From Sandaracinobacter neustonicus (lineage in GTDB: Bacteria; Pseudomonadota; Alphaproteobacteria; Sphingomonadales; Sphingomonadaceae), in contig NZ_VFSU01000023.1 of assembly GCF_006385875.1 (NCBI RefSeq), forward strand, positions 1-64,000: DNA of 64,000 nucleotides, in the 5' to 3' direction. Below are positions 16,744 to 25,767 of the stretch, piece by piece. A program made the translations under genes and the position numbers. Position 1 is the stretch's first letter. Every line of letters starts with the position of its first letter. The notes below the pieces were generated by a model, which was given only the letters and a program-made list of their open reading frames with translations, did not search any database and was not told where the DNA came from.

Positions 16744-16768
16744 AAAATCTGAAGCCAACATCATATTT
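16744..16768. promoter_or_regulatory. TetR-type operator, module B site 1 (PhyH promoter)
   Basis: An AAAAT / ATATTT-flanked dyad with core TGAAGCCAACATCA (TGA-N8-TCA), 40 bp upstream of the PhyH gene. It is nearly the same as the site over the D-aminoacylase start at 27373. Confidence 0.62.
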
Positions 16769-16794
16769 CCTCCATTGCCCGCCCGTCGCAAGCA

Positions 16795-16818
16795 ATTTAT
16801 GACGTTGACGTCAGTTTT
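16795..16818. promoter_or_regulatory. TetR-type operator, module B site 2 (hydrolase promoter)
   Basis: Core TGACGTTGACGTCA followed by GTTTT, 15 bp before the start of the lipoprotein hydrolase gene. It shares TGACGTCAGTTTT with the site at 22123. Confidence 0.65.
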
Positions 16819-16832
16819 CTTGGAGAGCCGCC

Positions 16833-18251
16833 ATGTCAGCCAGACCGTTCCTCCCTGCCGCACTGTTGCTGGGTGGCGCGCTCGCCGCCTGCGCAACGAG
16901 TGCGCCGCCAAAGGCCCCGGCAAGCGCCTTCGCTGTGCCCGCAGATGCCGCCGCGCGCGCCGACGCATCCGTGAAGGCGCTGATGGAACAAGGGCCCTTC
17001 CCCGGAGTCGCGGTCGCCGTGGCGCAGAACGGCAAGATCATCTACAGCCGCGGCTTCGGCGTGGCAGACCGGGCGACCGGCGCGCCGGTGCTGCCGGATA
17101 CCCGCTTCCCCATTGGCTCCATCACCAAGCCGATGACCTGCCTCTCCGTGCTGCAACTGGCAGCGAAGGGGAAAATCGACATCGACGCACCGGTTGGCCG
17201 CTACCTGCCCGATGTGCCCGCCCCCAGCCGCGACGTGCCGCTGCGCAACCTGATGGAGCATAGCTCGGGTATCCTCAACTATCTGCAAAACCCGGATTTT
17301 CCCTATAACAAGCCAGTCGGCCTCTCCCGCGCGGACATGCTGGGCTATTTCGCGGCCAAGCCGCTGCGCTTCACGCCGGGCAGCCAGTTCGATTACTCCA
17401 ACTCCAACACCTTCCTGCTGGGCCTGACGATCGAGGCCGTCACCGGCGCGGGCTATGACGAGTATGTCCGCGCCAATGTGTTCCGCCCGTTCGGCATGAC
17501 CTCCTCGGATTTTGGCGAACGCCCGGATCGGGCCAAGGGTTACCTGACGCGGGCCGGGGCCGTGCGCGACGGCACCCCCTATGACTGGCTGGTGCCCTTT
17601 TCCGCCGGGGCGGTGGTTTCAAACACGACGGACCTGATCCGCTTCGCGGATGGGCTGTTCGGCGCGGCCACGCCGGACAGCATCCGCGCCGCCGCGCTCA
17701 GCGGAGACCGGCTGGCCGATGGCAGCCCGAACATCTATCTGAAGGGCTGCCTGATCGAAGGGGAGCTGGACGGGGTGCGGAAATATTCGCACGCAGGCTC
17801 CATCTATGGCTTCAGCAGCCACCTCGCCCGCTACCCGGACAAGGGGCTGACGGTGACGGTGCTGACCAACGCGCAGGGCGAGAATTTCCCGGCGCTCACC
17901 ATCGAGCAGGCCGTCGCCCGCGCCTTCCTGAACCTGCCCGAGCCGGACCAGCGGCCGACCGCCTTCGATGCGGCAGAGGCCGAATGGATCGGTGGCAGCT
18001 ATGTCATCACCAACCGGCGCATGGGCTTCGACAAGCTGTTCATCTTCCCCTCGGACGGGCAATTGCTGCTGAGCTATGGCCCGCAGGGAAGCGGCGCGCC
18101 GACGATCGTGCTGAACCGGCTTGGCGAAGGGCGCTATGTCTCCTCAAAAGATCCGGCCCAGCTGTTCGGCTTCCGGCGCAATGCCGACGGCTCCGTCGAT
18201 CTGGCGCTGCGATATTATGAAGGGGCGATCCCGATGCGGAAGGCCGGCTGA
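16833..18251 (+). CDS. Beta-lactamase-fold serine hydrolase, predicted lipoprotein, module B
   Basis: This 472-residue hydrolase has a lipoprotein signal with lipobox LAAC (Cys20), so it is probably membrane-anchored on the periplasmic side. Catalytic motifs are SITK (96-99), YSN (188-190) and HAG (320-322). An extra C-terminal domain (about 370-472) resembles the lipocalin-like tails of some PBP4*/esterase relatives. The family includes esterases, D-aminopeptidases and the microcystin-processing MlrB, so a peptide or ester substrate is possible. The start has no strong ribosome-binding site, but the lipobox position supports it. A module B operator lies just upstream. Confidence 0.88.
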   Translation: MSARPFLPAALLLGGALAACATSAPPKAPASAFAVPADAAARADASVKALMEQGPFPGVAVAVAQNGKIIYSRGFGVADRATGAPVLPDTRFPIGSITKPMTCLSVLQLAAKGKIDIDAPVGRYLPDVPAPSRDVPLRNLMEHSSGILNYLQNPDFPYNKPVGLSRADMLGYFAAKPLRFTPGSQFDYSNSNTFLLGLTIEAVTGAGYDEYVRANVFRPFGMTSSDFGERPDRAKGYLTRAGAVRDGTPYDWLVPFSAGAVVSNTTDLIRFADGLFGAATPDSIRAAALSGDRLADGSPNIYLKGCLIEGELDGVRKYSHAGSIYGFSSHLARYPDKGLTVTVLTNAQGENFPALTIEQAVARAFLNLPEPDQRPTAFDAAEAEWIGGSYVITNRRMGFDKLFIFPSDGQLLLSYGPQGSGAPTIVLNRLGEGRYVSSKDPAQLFGFRRNADGSVDLALRYYEGAIPMRKAG

Positions 18252-18332
18252 AAAGGGCGATCAGGGGCTTTGCAAACGCGTCGGCTTTGCGACCGTGCTG
18301 CTCCTCCCCCCGCTCAGCCCCCCTCTCCGCCC

Positions 18333-18426
18333 GCTCAGGCTGAGCTTGTCGAAGCCCATGGAGCAGTCCCCCCGGCTCAACTGTTGAACCTTCACATCCG
18401 GGGCTTCGACAAGCTCAGCCTGAGCG
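18333..18426. repeat. Palindromic intergenic repeat, type 1 (copy 1)
   Basis: Two inverted arms containing GCTTCGACAAGCTCAGCC flank a loop of about 45 bp. The same arms occur at 27525, 45476 and 60124. It lies in the convergent gap between the lipoprotein hydrolase and the TonB receptor. Confidence 0.85.
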
Positions 18427-18460
18427 GGGGGATATCTGAGTGGGGCTGAGGAATCGCCCC

Positions 18461-18494
18461 AAAAAAACAGGGGAGAGCTGACCGGCTCTCCCCC
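18461..18494 (-). terminator. Rho-independent terminator of the module B TonB receptor
   Basis: Stem GGGGAGAGC/GCTCTCCCC (arms 18470-18478 and 18485-18493). On the minus strand it is followed by TG and seven T. It sits 29 bp after the receptor stop. Confidence 0.8.
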
Positions 18495-18522
18495 GAACTC
18501 AGGGGCGTGAAGTCCGTCGGGA

Positions 18523-20670
18523 TCAGAAGTTGAAGCTGGCCTCGATCCCGAAGGTGCGGGGCGCGCCGATGGCTTGCAGCGCCTGCCCCGGCACGATCGC
18601 GCCGCCGAAGCGGCTGACGGCATAGTCCCGGTTGCCGATGTTGCGCATCCAGCCATAGACGCCCCATCCCGCCGCGTCGTCGCGCACGCCGACACGGCCG
18701 TTGAACAGCGCCAGGCCGCCCTGGCTGAACGCGTTGTCGGCTTCGAAATGCACCCGGCTGCGCAGCGCCATTTCGCCTCGCAGGAACAGTTCCAGATTGG
18801 TGGAGATCGGCGTGACATATTGGGCCGAGACGCTGCCGCTGTGGCGCGGCGCATACGGCAGACGGTTGCCGGTGTAATCGTCGCCCGAGGTGTTGGCGTT
18901 CTGACAATCGGTGAAGCGGGCGTTCAGATAGCTGTAGGTGGCGGCCAGTTCCAGCCCGTCCAGCGGTTGCAGATGCAGTTCCGCCTCCAGCCCCTGGCTG
19001 CGGGCGCGGCCGGCGTTAGATGTCACGAACTGCGGCAGGCCGCCGATCAGTTGCAGCTGGTTCACCTGCAGATTCGCATAGTTCATGTGGAACAGGTCCA
19101 GCGAAAGCCAGCCCTTCACGCCGGGCAGCCCCGCCTTCAGCCCCAGTTCGAAACTGTCCACATGTTCCGGATCATAGCGGGCGTCGTCCGTGGGCGTGAC
19201 GGAAAAGACATTGAACCCGCCCGATTTGAAGCCGCGCGCATAGCGGCCATAGAGCAGCACGTCGTCCGCCGGCTTGTAGTTCAGGCTGAGCGTGGGGGAA
19301 AAATCATCTTCCGAGCGGCGGATGTCCCGCTGGGGCGTGGTGGGCAGCAGAACGCCCCACGGATCGCCCGTCTGGCTGTGCTGCAGCAGCTTCTTCTCAT
19401 AGGTGTAGCGCAGGCCGACCGTGAGGCTCAGCTGTTCGGTGAAGGCGTAATCGCCATGGGCGAAGGCTGCGAAGCTGTCGGTATCGACATCGCCGAAGAT
19501 GGAGGCGGTAACGGCGTTGGGATAGACGCCCAGATCCGGCCCGACATGCGAGCGCGCCTCTGTGTCGAGGCTTTGGTGGAAGTAATAAAGCCCGGCGACA
19601 TAGGTCAGTGCCCCGGCGGTTCCGCCGTAACGGAATTCCTGCGAAAATTGCGACTGCTTCTCGTGGATGCCGGACGCGAGGATATCCAGCACGGTATAAT
19701 CATTGTCGGCGATGTTGGACCATTTGAAGCCGCGCAGCGCCGTGAGCGAAACCAGTTCGCCGCTGCCGACGCCCCATTTGATTTCGCCCGAAACGCCCCA
19801 GACGTCGCGATCCTGCACGCTGTCCTGATCCTTGGCGATCTTGCGGTCCCACGGGTCCGCATCGGCCAGCGGGGAGCCTGCGAACGCGCCATTGTCCAGC
19901 ACATCGACTGCGCCCGAATGGGTGCGGTCGCGGCTATAGTCGGCGCGCAGGATCAGATCGAGCGTGTCCGTCGGCTGGAAGCGCAGCGCGCCGCGAACGG
20001 CGAGCGAGTTGATGTCATCCTCCCGCGTGCCGGTCGCCACATTTTCGGAAAAGCCGTCGCGCTTGTCGAACGCACCCGCAAGGCTGGCCGACACGCCGCG
20101 CCCCAGCGGCCCGCTGACGGCCCCGCGCACGCGCAGAGTGTTATAATTGCCATAGCCCAGTTCCACCCGCCCGCGCAGTTCGTCGCCGGGAAGCCGGGTG
20201 ATATAGTTGATCGCCCCGGCAATGGTGTTCTTGCCGTACAGCGCGCCCTGCGGCCCGCGCAGCACCTCGATCCGTTCCAGATCGAACAGCGATGCGTTGC
20301 CCGGAGTCGCCCGGCCCAGATAGACGCCATCCACATAGATGCCGACGGACTGGTCCAGACCGGGGTTGTTGAGATCGGCGGAGAGGCCACGAATGGCCAG
20401 CGTCTGCGTGCGCAGCGCGCCTTCCTCGATGAACATGCCGGGCACAAATCCCGCCAGATTTTCCAGCCGTGTCACGTCGCGATCCTGAAGATCGGCGGAG
20501 GTGAACGCCGACAGCGAGATCGGCGTATCGATCAGCCGCGAGGCCCGGCGCTCGGCCGTAACGACGATATCGGTGGCGCTGTCCGGCTCGGCAGCGGCCG
20601 CCTGTTGCGCCATCAGCGCCACCCCGCACATCAGCGCCTGTTTTGTCGCACGCATCTTCAGACCCCTCAT
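18523..20670 (-). CDS. TonB-dependent outer-membrane receptor, module B
   Basis: This 715-residue receptor has a signal peptide (cleavage near AAAA-EPDS), then a TonB-box-like TDIVVTAERR, a plug with EVLRGPQGALYGKNTIAG (about 125-142) and a barrel ending in Phe (ASFNF). ATG 20670 has AAGGAGG 7 bp upstream, so it is preferred over an internal Met 5 codons later. It is related to the module A receptor in the plug, but the two are clearly different proteins. A module B operator covers its promoter. It probably imports the substrate of the hydrolases encoded around it. Confidence 0.93.
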   Translation of the reverse strand: MRGLKMRATKQALMCGVALMAQQAAAAEPDSATDIVVTAERRASRLIDTPISLSAFTSADLQDRDVTRLENLAGFVPGMFIEEGALRTQTLAIRGLSADLNNPGLDQSVGIYVDGVYLGRATPGNASLFDLERIEVLRGPQGALYGKNTIAGAINYITRLPGDELRGRVELGYGNYNTLRVRGAVSGPLGRGVSASLAGAFDKRDGFSENVATGTREDDINSLAVRGALRFQPTDTLDLILRADYSRDRTHSGAVDVLDNGAFAGSPLADADPWDRKIAKDQDSVQDRDVWGVSGEIKWGVGSGELVSLTALRGFKWSNIADNDYTVLDILASGIHEKQSQFSQEFRYGGTAGALTYVAGLYYFHQSLDTEARSHVGPDLGVYPNAVTASIFGDVDTDSFAAFAHGDYAFTEQLSLTVGLRYTYEKKLLQHSQTGDPWGVLLPTTPQRDIRRSEDDFSPTLSLNYKPADDVLLYGRYARGFKSGGFNVFSVTPTDDARYDPEHVDSFELGLKAGLPGVKGWLSLDLFHMNYANLQVNQLQLIGGLPQFVTSNAGRARSQGLEAELHLQPLDGLELAATYSYLNARFTDCQNANTSGDDYTGNRLPYAPRHSGSVSAQYVTPISTNLELFLRGEMALRSRVHFEADNAFSQGGLALFNGRVGVRDDAAGWGVYGWMRNIGNRDYAVSRFGGAIVPGQALQAIGAPRTFGIEASFNF

Positions 20671-20696
20671 CCTGAACCTCCTTGGAGAAATTTTAT

Positions 20697-20720
20697 GTTT
20701 ATGACATCAGCTTCATAAAT
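20697..20720. promoter_or_regulatory. TetR-type operator, module B site 3 (TonB receptor promoter)
   Basis: The core, on the minus strand, is TGAAGCTGATGTCA, flanked by ATTTA and TAAAC. It lies 26 bp before the receptor start and fits the TGA-N8-TCA pattern. Confidence 0.6.
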
Positions 20721-20749
20721 TTGTCCAACGCTATTCGAATCTCGCCCGG

Positions 20750-21238
20750 TCACGCCTGTTCCGGCGGCACCCACACCACGACCCACAGGGCAGAGAGCGC
20801 GGGCCGCCCTGCACCTTCGATCTCGATCACCACGTCCACGCCGAGGCGGATTCGCCCGGCCTCGTCGCGGCTGCGTGTCGCCAGCCGGAACTCGCCGCGC
20901 ACGCGGGAGTCCACCGGAACGGGGGCCACCAGCCGCAGCCGATCAAAGCCGAAGTTCAGGAAATAGCCCGTCTGTTCCGGCTCGCACGCGGGGCCTTCCT
21001 GCATCGCATCGTGCATCAGGTGCGTCAGCAGCGACATGGTGAGGAAGCCATAGGATACCGTTTTGCCGAACGGGCCTTTCTCCGCAGCCCAGACGGGATC
21101 GGTGTGCATCGGATCATCGTCCAGCGTCGCCCGGCTGAAGCTGTCGATCATCTGCTGGGTGATGGTAACCCATTCGGATACCCCCAGAAGATCGCCTGTT
21201 TGTGCCGTTGCAATTGCGCTTTTCCGCTGATCCGCCAT
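20750..21238 (-). CDS. MaoC-like (hot-dog fold) dehydratase, module B
   Basis: This 162-residue hot-dog protein is paralogous to that at 14579-15067 and of the same length. The active-site motif is LDDDPMHTDPVWA (about 39-51) with Asp and His, followed by FGKTVSYGF. It would hydrate or dehydrate an enoyl-CoA-like intermediate. ATG 21238 has GAGGG at 6-10 bp; a longer frame starts at 21259 but overlaps the operator. It is divergent from the TetR gene, as in module A, but here no acyl-CoA synthetase follows. Confidence 0.86.
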   Translation of the reverse strand: MADQRKSAIATAQTGDLLGVSEWVTITQQMIDSFSRATLDDDPMHTDPVWAAEKGPFGKTVSYGFLTMSLLTHLMHDAMQEGPACEPEQTGYFLNFGFDRLRLVAPVPVDSRVRGEFRLATRSRDEAGRIRLGVDVVIEIEGAGRPALSALWVVVWVPPEQA

Positions 21239-21257
21239 TATATCCCTCGAAGATTTC

Positions 21258-21283
21258 AAAATCTGATATCAGTATCATATTTT
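21258..21283. promoter_or_regulatory. TetR-type operator, module B site 4 (divergent promoter)
   Basis: Core TGATATCAGTATCA inside AAAAT/ATTTT arms, an almost perfect dyad between the divergent MaoC and TetR genes. It is well placed for autoregulation. Confidence 0.68.
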
Positions 21284-21303
21284 TCACGCAAGGTTCGGGG
21301 ACG

Positions 21304-22092
21304 ATGGGAAAAGCAGCACGACAGCAGCAGGACGAAGCGGCTCAGGCGGTGCCCAGAGATGTGACCTCGTTCATTCGCTATGCCGATTATCTGGCGCATC
21401 TGATCGAAACCGCGCCCAAGCAGACCAAGGGCGAACGCACGCGCGACAAGCTGAAATTCGGCGCGATTCAGGTGCTGGACGAAGTGGGCTATCACGCCAT
21501 GCGCGTGTCCGACATCTGCGATGCGGCGGGCGTGGCGGCGGCCACATTCTACCTCTATTTCGACAATAAAGAGCAGGTGACCAGCGTGGTGCTGGGCGAA
21601 TGCCTCGAAGCCTCGATGAAGATGATGGCGACACGGCATTCCGGCAAAAGCGCCTTCGAAGCCATTCGCGCCTCCAACATGAAATGGGTGCAGGTGACGG
21701 CCGCGAACGCCGGGCTGATGCGCTGCATCCTGCAACTGGGCGACGAAGTGGAGGAGTTCCGCAATCTCTCCAACGCCGCCAACAAGAAATGGTATGAACG
21801 GATTGCGCAATCGATCCTGCGCGAACATGGCACCGCCCTGCCCCATGATGTGGCGCTGCTGTCGGCCTATGCGCTCGGCTCGATGATGGATGAACTGGCG
21901 CGCAAGCTGCTGATCCACCCGGACCCGGCGCTGGTGGACCTGCAACTGCGGGTCGCGCCCAGCCATGAGGATCTGGCCGATTATCTCTCCGTGTTGTGGC
22001 ATCAGGCGCTGTATGGGCGGATTCCGGCCGACATCGATCTTCGCCCGGCCGCCGCTGCGGCAACCGCGCTGGTGGGACGTGATCCGGGCTGA
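21304..22092 (+). CDS. TetR-family regulator, module B
   Basis: This 262-residue repressor has a TetR DNA-binding domain at about 45-92 (RTRDKLKFGAIQVLDEVGY, ICDAAGVAAATFYLYFDNK). The C-terminal domain includes YALGSMMDELARKLLIHPDP, shared with the module A regulator. ATG 21304 is the first sensible start after the operator at 21258. Six TGA-N8-TCA sites with AT-rich flanks occur at every promoter of module B, and I infer they are its operators. The ligand is unknown but is likely the imported compound or its CoA ester. Confidence 0.9.
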   Translation: MGKAARQQQDEAAQAVPRDVTSFIRYADYLAHLIETAPKQTKGERTRDKLKFGAIQVLDEVGYHAMRVSDICDAAGVAAATFYLYFDNKEQVTSVVLGECLEASMKMMATRHSGKSAFEAIRASNMKWVQVTAANAGLMRCILQLGDEVEEFRNLSNAANKKWYERIAQSILREHGTALPHDVALLSAYALGSMMDELARKLLIHPDPALVDLQLRVAPSHEDLADYLSVLWHQALYGRIPADIDLRPAAAAATALVGRDPG

Positions 22093-22122
22093 CGGCCCTG
22101 CCGCGTTGACAAGGTTCTGACA

Positions 22123-22146
22123 AAAACTGATACTGACGTCAGTTTT
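22123..22146. promoter_or_regulatory. TetR-type operator, module B site 5 (beta-aminopeptidase promoter)
   Basis: Core TGATACTGACGTCA with AAAAC before it and GTTTT after it, 20 bp before the peptidase start. Confidence 0.68.
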
Positions 22147-22165
22147 TTGACCGGAGCCCTTTCAT

Positions 22166-23374
22166 ATGCCGCGCGCCGTCCCCGCCCTCCCCCGCTTCGC
22201 CATCCTGTTGTGCGGCTGCGCGCTGCTGATCGCAGCCGCGGCAGACGCGAAGCCGCGCGCCCGCGATCTGGGCATTCCCTTCGATGGCACCCCCGGCGCG
22301 TTCAACGCCATCACCGATGTGGCCGGTGTGGAAGTGGGCCATGTCACGCTGATCCGGGGAGAAGGCCGGCTGGAACCGGGGCGCGGACCCGTGCGTACCG
22401 GCGTCACCATCATCCATCCGCTGGGCCGGGCGGGTCTGGCGGGCGTTGCCGCCGGTCGCGCCGTGATCAACGGCACCGGCGAGTGGACGGGGATGCACCT
22501 TGTGGATGAAGCCGGGCTGTTCATGGGGCCGGTGGCGCTGACGGGTTCGGGCAATGTCGGCATCGTCCACCAGAGCCTGATGGACTGGTCTTTGAAAACG
22601 GTGCCGCCCGCCCTGCTCACCACCCGTGTGCTGCCGGTGGTGGCGGAAACGCTGGATGGCCGCCTGAACGATGTGTTCGGCAAGCCCGTTACCCCGGCCG
22701 ACGTGTTCGCGGCGCTGGAAACCGCGAAGGGCGGCCCGGTGCCCGAAGGCAATGTGGGCGGCGGCACCGGCATGATCGCCTATGCGTTCAAGGGCGGGAT
22801 CGGCACATCTTCCCGGATCGTGGAAACCCCGGCCGGGCGCTTCACCGTGGGCGTGCTGGTGCAGGCCAATCATGGCAACCGGCAGGATCTGCGCATCGCC
22901 GGAATCCCGGTGGGGGACGCCATCACCGGCGCATGGCCGGAGGTGAATGGAGTCGCGGTGATGGGGCCGGATAAGGGCAAGCCGCAAGAGAAGAATTCGC
23001 TGCTGGTGGTGATCGCGACCGATGCGCCGCTGCAACCGCACCAGCTGGAGCGCATGGCCCGCCGCGCCGTGCTTGGCGTGGGCCGCAACGGCAGCACGGC
23101 GGCGAATCTGTCCGGCGAAATGGCGCTGGCCTTTTCCACCACCAATCGCCTGATGCCCGGCGAAACCCCGCCGCCGCTGAAGCCGATTTCAGACCTCAGC
23201 AGCGACATCCTGAACCCGCTGTTCGAAGCCACCGTGCAGGCGACGGAGGAGGCGCTGGTGAACCAGCTGGTCGCCTCAGAGACGATGACGGGGGCGAACG
23301 GCGTGACGGTTCATGCCCTGCCGACGGACCAGCTGGTGGCGATCCTGAAAGCGCATGGGCGGCTGACGCGTTAG
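22166..23374 (+). CDS. P1/S58-family peptidase (DmpA/BapA-type beta-aminopeptidase), exported
   Basis: This 402-residue N-terminal-nucleophile hydrolase has a signal peptide (cleavage near ADA-KP, about residue 28). The precursor of this family cuts itself before a nucleophilic Ser. Here that is Asn277-Ser278 in KNSLLVVIATDAPL, with the preceding GNVGGGTGMIAY and GIGTSSR segments that build the active site. Length and cleavage position agree with what I recall of BapA from Sphingosinicella, which removes N-terminal beta-amino acids from peptides, including beta-peptides. DmpA relatives act as L-aminopeptidases/D-esterases, so the exact specificity is open. The stop overlaps the convergent acylase gene by 4 bp. 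A module B operator precedes it. Confidence 0.9.
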   Translation: MPRAVPALPRFAILLCGCALLIAAAADAKPRARDLGIPFDGTPGAFNAITDVAGVEVGHVTLIRGEGRLEPGRGPVRTGVTIIHPLGRAGLAGVAAGRAVINGTGEWTGMHLVDEAGLFMGPVALTGSGNVGIVHQSLMDWSLKTVPPALLTTRVLPVVAETLDGRLNDVFGKPVTPADVFAALETAKGGPVPEGNVGGGTGMIAYAFKGGIGTSSRIVETPAGRFTVGVLVQANHGNRQDLRIAGIPVGDAITGAWPEVNGVAVMGPDKGKPQEKNSLLVVIATDAPLQPHQLERMARRAVLGVGRNGSTAANLSGEMALAFSTTNRLMPGETPPPLKPISDLSSDILNPLFEATVQATEEALVNQLVASETMTGANGVTVHALPTDQLVAILKAHGRLTR

Positions 23375-25767
23375 CGCTTCGGCTCGATCAGGATCGTCCC
23401 CGTGCCGCCGTTGGCCACCTGCGCCGCTGATCCGGTGATCCGCACATATTGGCCCTCGCTCCAGCGCCCGGCCAGATGCCCGAACCATGGCGACAGCAGG
23501 TTGCCGGACATCCCCGGCGCGATCATGAACAGGCTGTCCTCAGGCTTTGAGAGGTCGATCAGCTGGCGATAGCGCGGGCCATAATCGGTGGCGAAGGGGT
23601 TATCCCCCCACGGCTTGCCCTGCGCTGCGTTCACCGTGTTCGCATCCCCGCCCACAATCGCGCGCGGCGAAATCCACCGCCCGATCAGCGGCACGAAGCT
23701 GAAAATCTCATGCCGGAAGGTCACGGCGTGCAGTTCCCCCCAGCGCCAGCCCTTCCTGTCTCCCTGCGTCGCGTGCAACCCGGCCATGGCGCTGTCCAGC
23801 GCGGCCCCGGCCTCGCCCGCGCAATCGGTGCACCATGGGCTGCCGGGGCGCAGCAGCCGTTCAAAGCGGGGTTTGTTCTGCGCCAGCCATGCGTCCGCCA
23901 GCGGCCCCATTGCGGGCTTCATCAGCCGCAGCGCCAGATCGCGCTGCCATGCGGCCCAGATCAGCGGCTCGGCCCGGTCCCGCGCCATCGTGCCGTCCCA
24001 CGCCAGCAGCGCCTCGCGCGCGGCCTTGCCCTCGGCGCTGTGCGGCCGCGCCGCGCGGATCAGCGGCATCAGCACCGGCACTTCGGCTGATCGCACATCC
24101 AGTTGCAGCGCCGCCATGGAGCGCAGTGTCGCGCCCTGTGTGCCTTGCAGCGTCTCGCCGATGCGGGTGGCGCGCCAGCCGGGTTCGAAACTGTGGCTGT
24201 CCAGCGCCGCGCCGCTGCCGGGCAGCAGCCGGTTGTTGGCGTTGAACTGGTATCCGCGCGCCGGGTTCAACACCTGCGGCCAGTTCGCCGACGGCAGATG
24301 CCCCGCCCAGTCGAGCCGCCCGTCCCAGCCGGGCACCGGCAGGAAACCGTCGCTGCGGCGCTGCGGCAACCAGCCGACGGAGACCATGCCGATGTCGCCG
24401 CTGCGCGATGCGAAGGCGAAATTGTGCTGCAACAGGAATTCGCGCGAGGCGGCGTGGAAACCCGCCCAATCCTTTGCTTCGGCCATGCCCAGAAAGGCCT
24501 GTACCAGCGGATTGCCATCCGGATACTCCAGCCCGGCCAGCGCGATCACATGGCCCGGGCCGATGCCGGTGCGCAGCAATTCGGCTGCATCGGCGTCAAA
24601 ATCGGAAATCACCACGCCATGCCGTGTATAGCGCAGCGTCAGCGTCTCGGCCCCGCCGCCTTTCCGCGCGATCTTCACATGGCGCACGCGGAACGGCTGC
24701 GGCCCATCCGGTGTCAGGTAGCGCGACGGGTCCGCCGGATCGAGCCGTTCCACGAACAGATCGGCCTGATCGGCCATGATATCGGTGACACCCCAGGCAA
24801 TGTCGCGGTTGCGGCCCGAGGCAATCACCGGAGACCCGGCCCGCGTCACGCCGACGATCTCCATCCCCGGCCAGTTCAGCCGCACCGGGTAATAATCGGC
24901 CGGTGCCGTCAGCCCGCCATGCGGATCATTGGCGAGGATCGGCTTGCCGCTGGCGGTGCGGTTGCCCGCCACTGCCCAGCTGTTGGAAGCAGGCATGGCC
25001 CGGCCATGGGGAAGGCCGGTTTCGGCTGCCTTCGCCCCCGCGCCAAAGGCCAGCAAGCCGCAACTGTCCGCCAAAGGCGCGGCGGCGGGTTGATCCGGAT
25101 AGGTCGGCGGCCCGCTGTCCGCCGGGGAGGCGTAAAGGTCGCGCAGTTTCTCACAGCCCAGCCGGGGCAGCAGGCGTGCCCGCATCAGCTCGTCGCGCCA
25201 GTCTCCGAAGCCCAGTGCGATCAGCCCGCCCAGCGCGTTCACGTCTGACACAGTCCAATGGCCGGGGCGGATGCCCAGCAGCACGAACTCCGGCGCGGGC
25301 GCACCCCGGTGGCTGTCGATCGCGGCGTTCACCCCGGCCACATAGGCGCGGATCGCCTCCCGCGTGGCGGGGCTGTTGCGCGCATCGGTGCGCGCGGCGA
25401 GCGCGGGGATATCCAGCGCCGCCACCAGCCGATCCGTCGCCAGCGCGCTGTCTCCCACGGCTTCAGAGATTTCCGCCCGTGCGGCGCGGCGGGCCATTTC
25501 CAGCTGCCATGGCCTGTCTTGCCCGTGCACGAAGCCCAGCGCGAAAAAGGCGTCCGCCCGTGATTGCGCGAAGATGTGCGGGATGGCGTTCGCATCGCGG
25601 ACGATGCGGATCGGGGCCTGCGCGCCCGCCAGTTCCAGCGTGCCCGCATAGTCCGGCACAGAGGTGCGCAGCCACGCATAGCCGCCCACGCCGCCCGCCA
25701 CCGCCAGCAGCGCCACGCCGCCCAGCGTCCACAGCGCGATGCGCCCGGCCTTGCGCCAGCGGCTCAT
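23371..25767 (-). CDS. Penicillin-acylase family amidase (Ntn hydrolase)
   Basis: This 798-residue acylase precursor has an N-terminal membrane anchor or uncleaved signal (about 8-33). The alpha chain runs to about residue 260, and the nucleophilic Ser261 opens the beta chain (SNSWAVAGN) after self-cleavage at Ala260. RNRDIAWGVT, typical of the beta chain, is also present. Members cleave amide bonds of penicillins, N-acyl-homoserine lactones, aculeacin or other N-acyl compounds and work in the periplasm. ATG 25767 overlaps the stop of the deacylase gene (ATGA), so this is the second gene of an operon. The much longer upstream frame is a shadow of that gene. Confidence 0.9.
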   Translation of the reverse strand: MSRWRKAGRIALWTLGGVALLAVAGGVGGYAWLRTSVPDYAGTLELAGAQAPIRIVRDANAIPHIFAQSRADAFFALGFVHGQDRPWQLEMARRAARAEISEAVGDSALATDRLVAALDIPALAARTDARNSPATREAIRAYVAGVNAAIDSHRGAPAPEFVLLGIRPGHWTVSDVNALGGLIALGFGDWRDELMRARLLPRLGCEKLRDLYASPADSGPPTYPDQPAAAPLADSCGLLAFGAGAKAAETGLPHGRAMPASNSWAVAGNRTASGKPILANDPHGGLTAPADYYPVRLNWPGMEIVGVTRAGSPVIASGRNRDIAWGVTDIMADQADLFVERLDPADPSRYLTPDGPQPFRVRHVKIARKGGGAETLTLRYTRHGVVISDFDADAAELLRTGIGPGHVIALAGLEYPDGNPLVQAFLGMAEAKDWAGFHAASREFLLQHNFAFASRSGDIGMVSVGWLPQRRSDGFLPVPGWDGRLDWAGHLPSANWPQVLNPARGYQFNANNRLLPGSGAALDSHSFEPGWRATRIGETLQGTQGATLRSMAALQLDVRSAEVPVLMPLIRAARPHSAEGKAAREALLAWDGTMARDRAEPLIWAAWQRDLALRLMKPAMGPLADAWLAQNKPRFERLLRPGSPWCTDCAGEAGAALDSAMAGLHATQGDRKGWRWGELHAVTFRHEIFSFVPLIGRWISPRAIVGGDANTVNAAQGKPWGDNPFATDYGPRYRQLIDLSKPEDSLFMIAPGMSGNLLSPWFGHLAGRWSEGQYVRITGSAAQVANGGTGTILIEPKR

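Noticed and set aside
18574-20718. A 714-codon open frame on the plus strand
   Set aside because: It is antisense to the module B TonB receptor, which has signal peptide, plug and barrel motifs. The frame is open because of GC-rich codon bias and its product has no recognisable domain.
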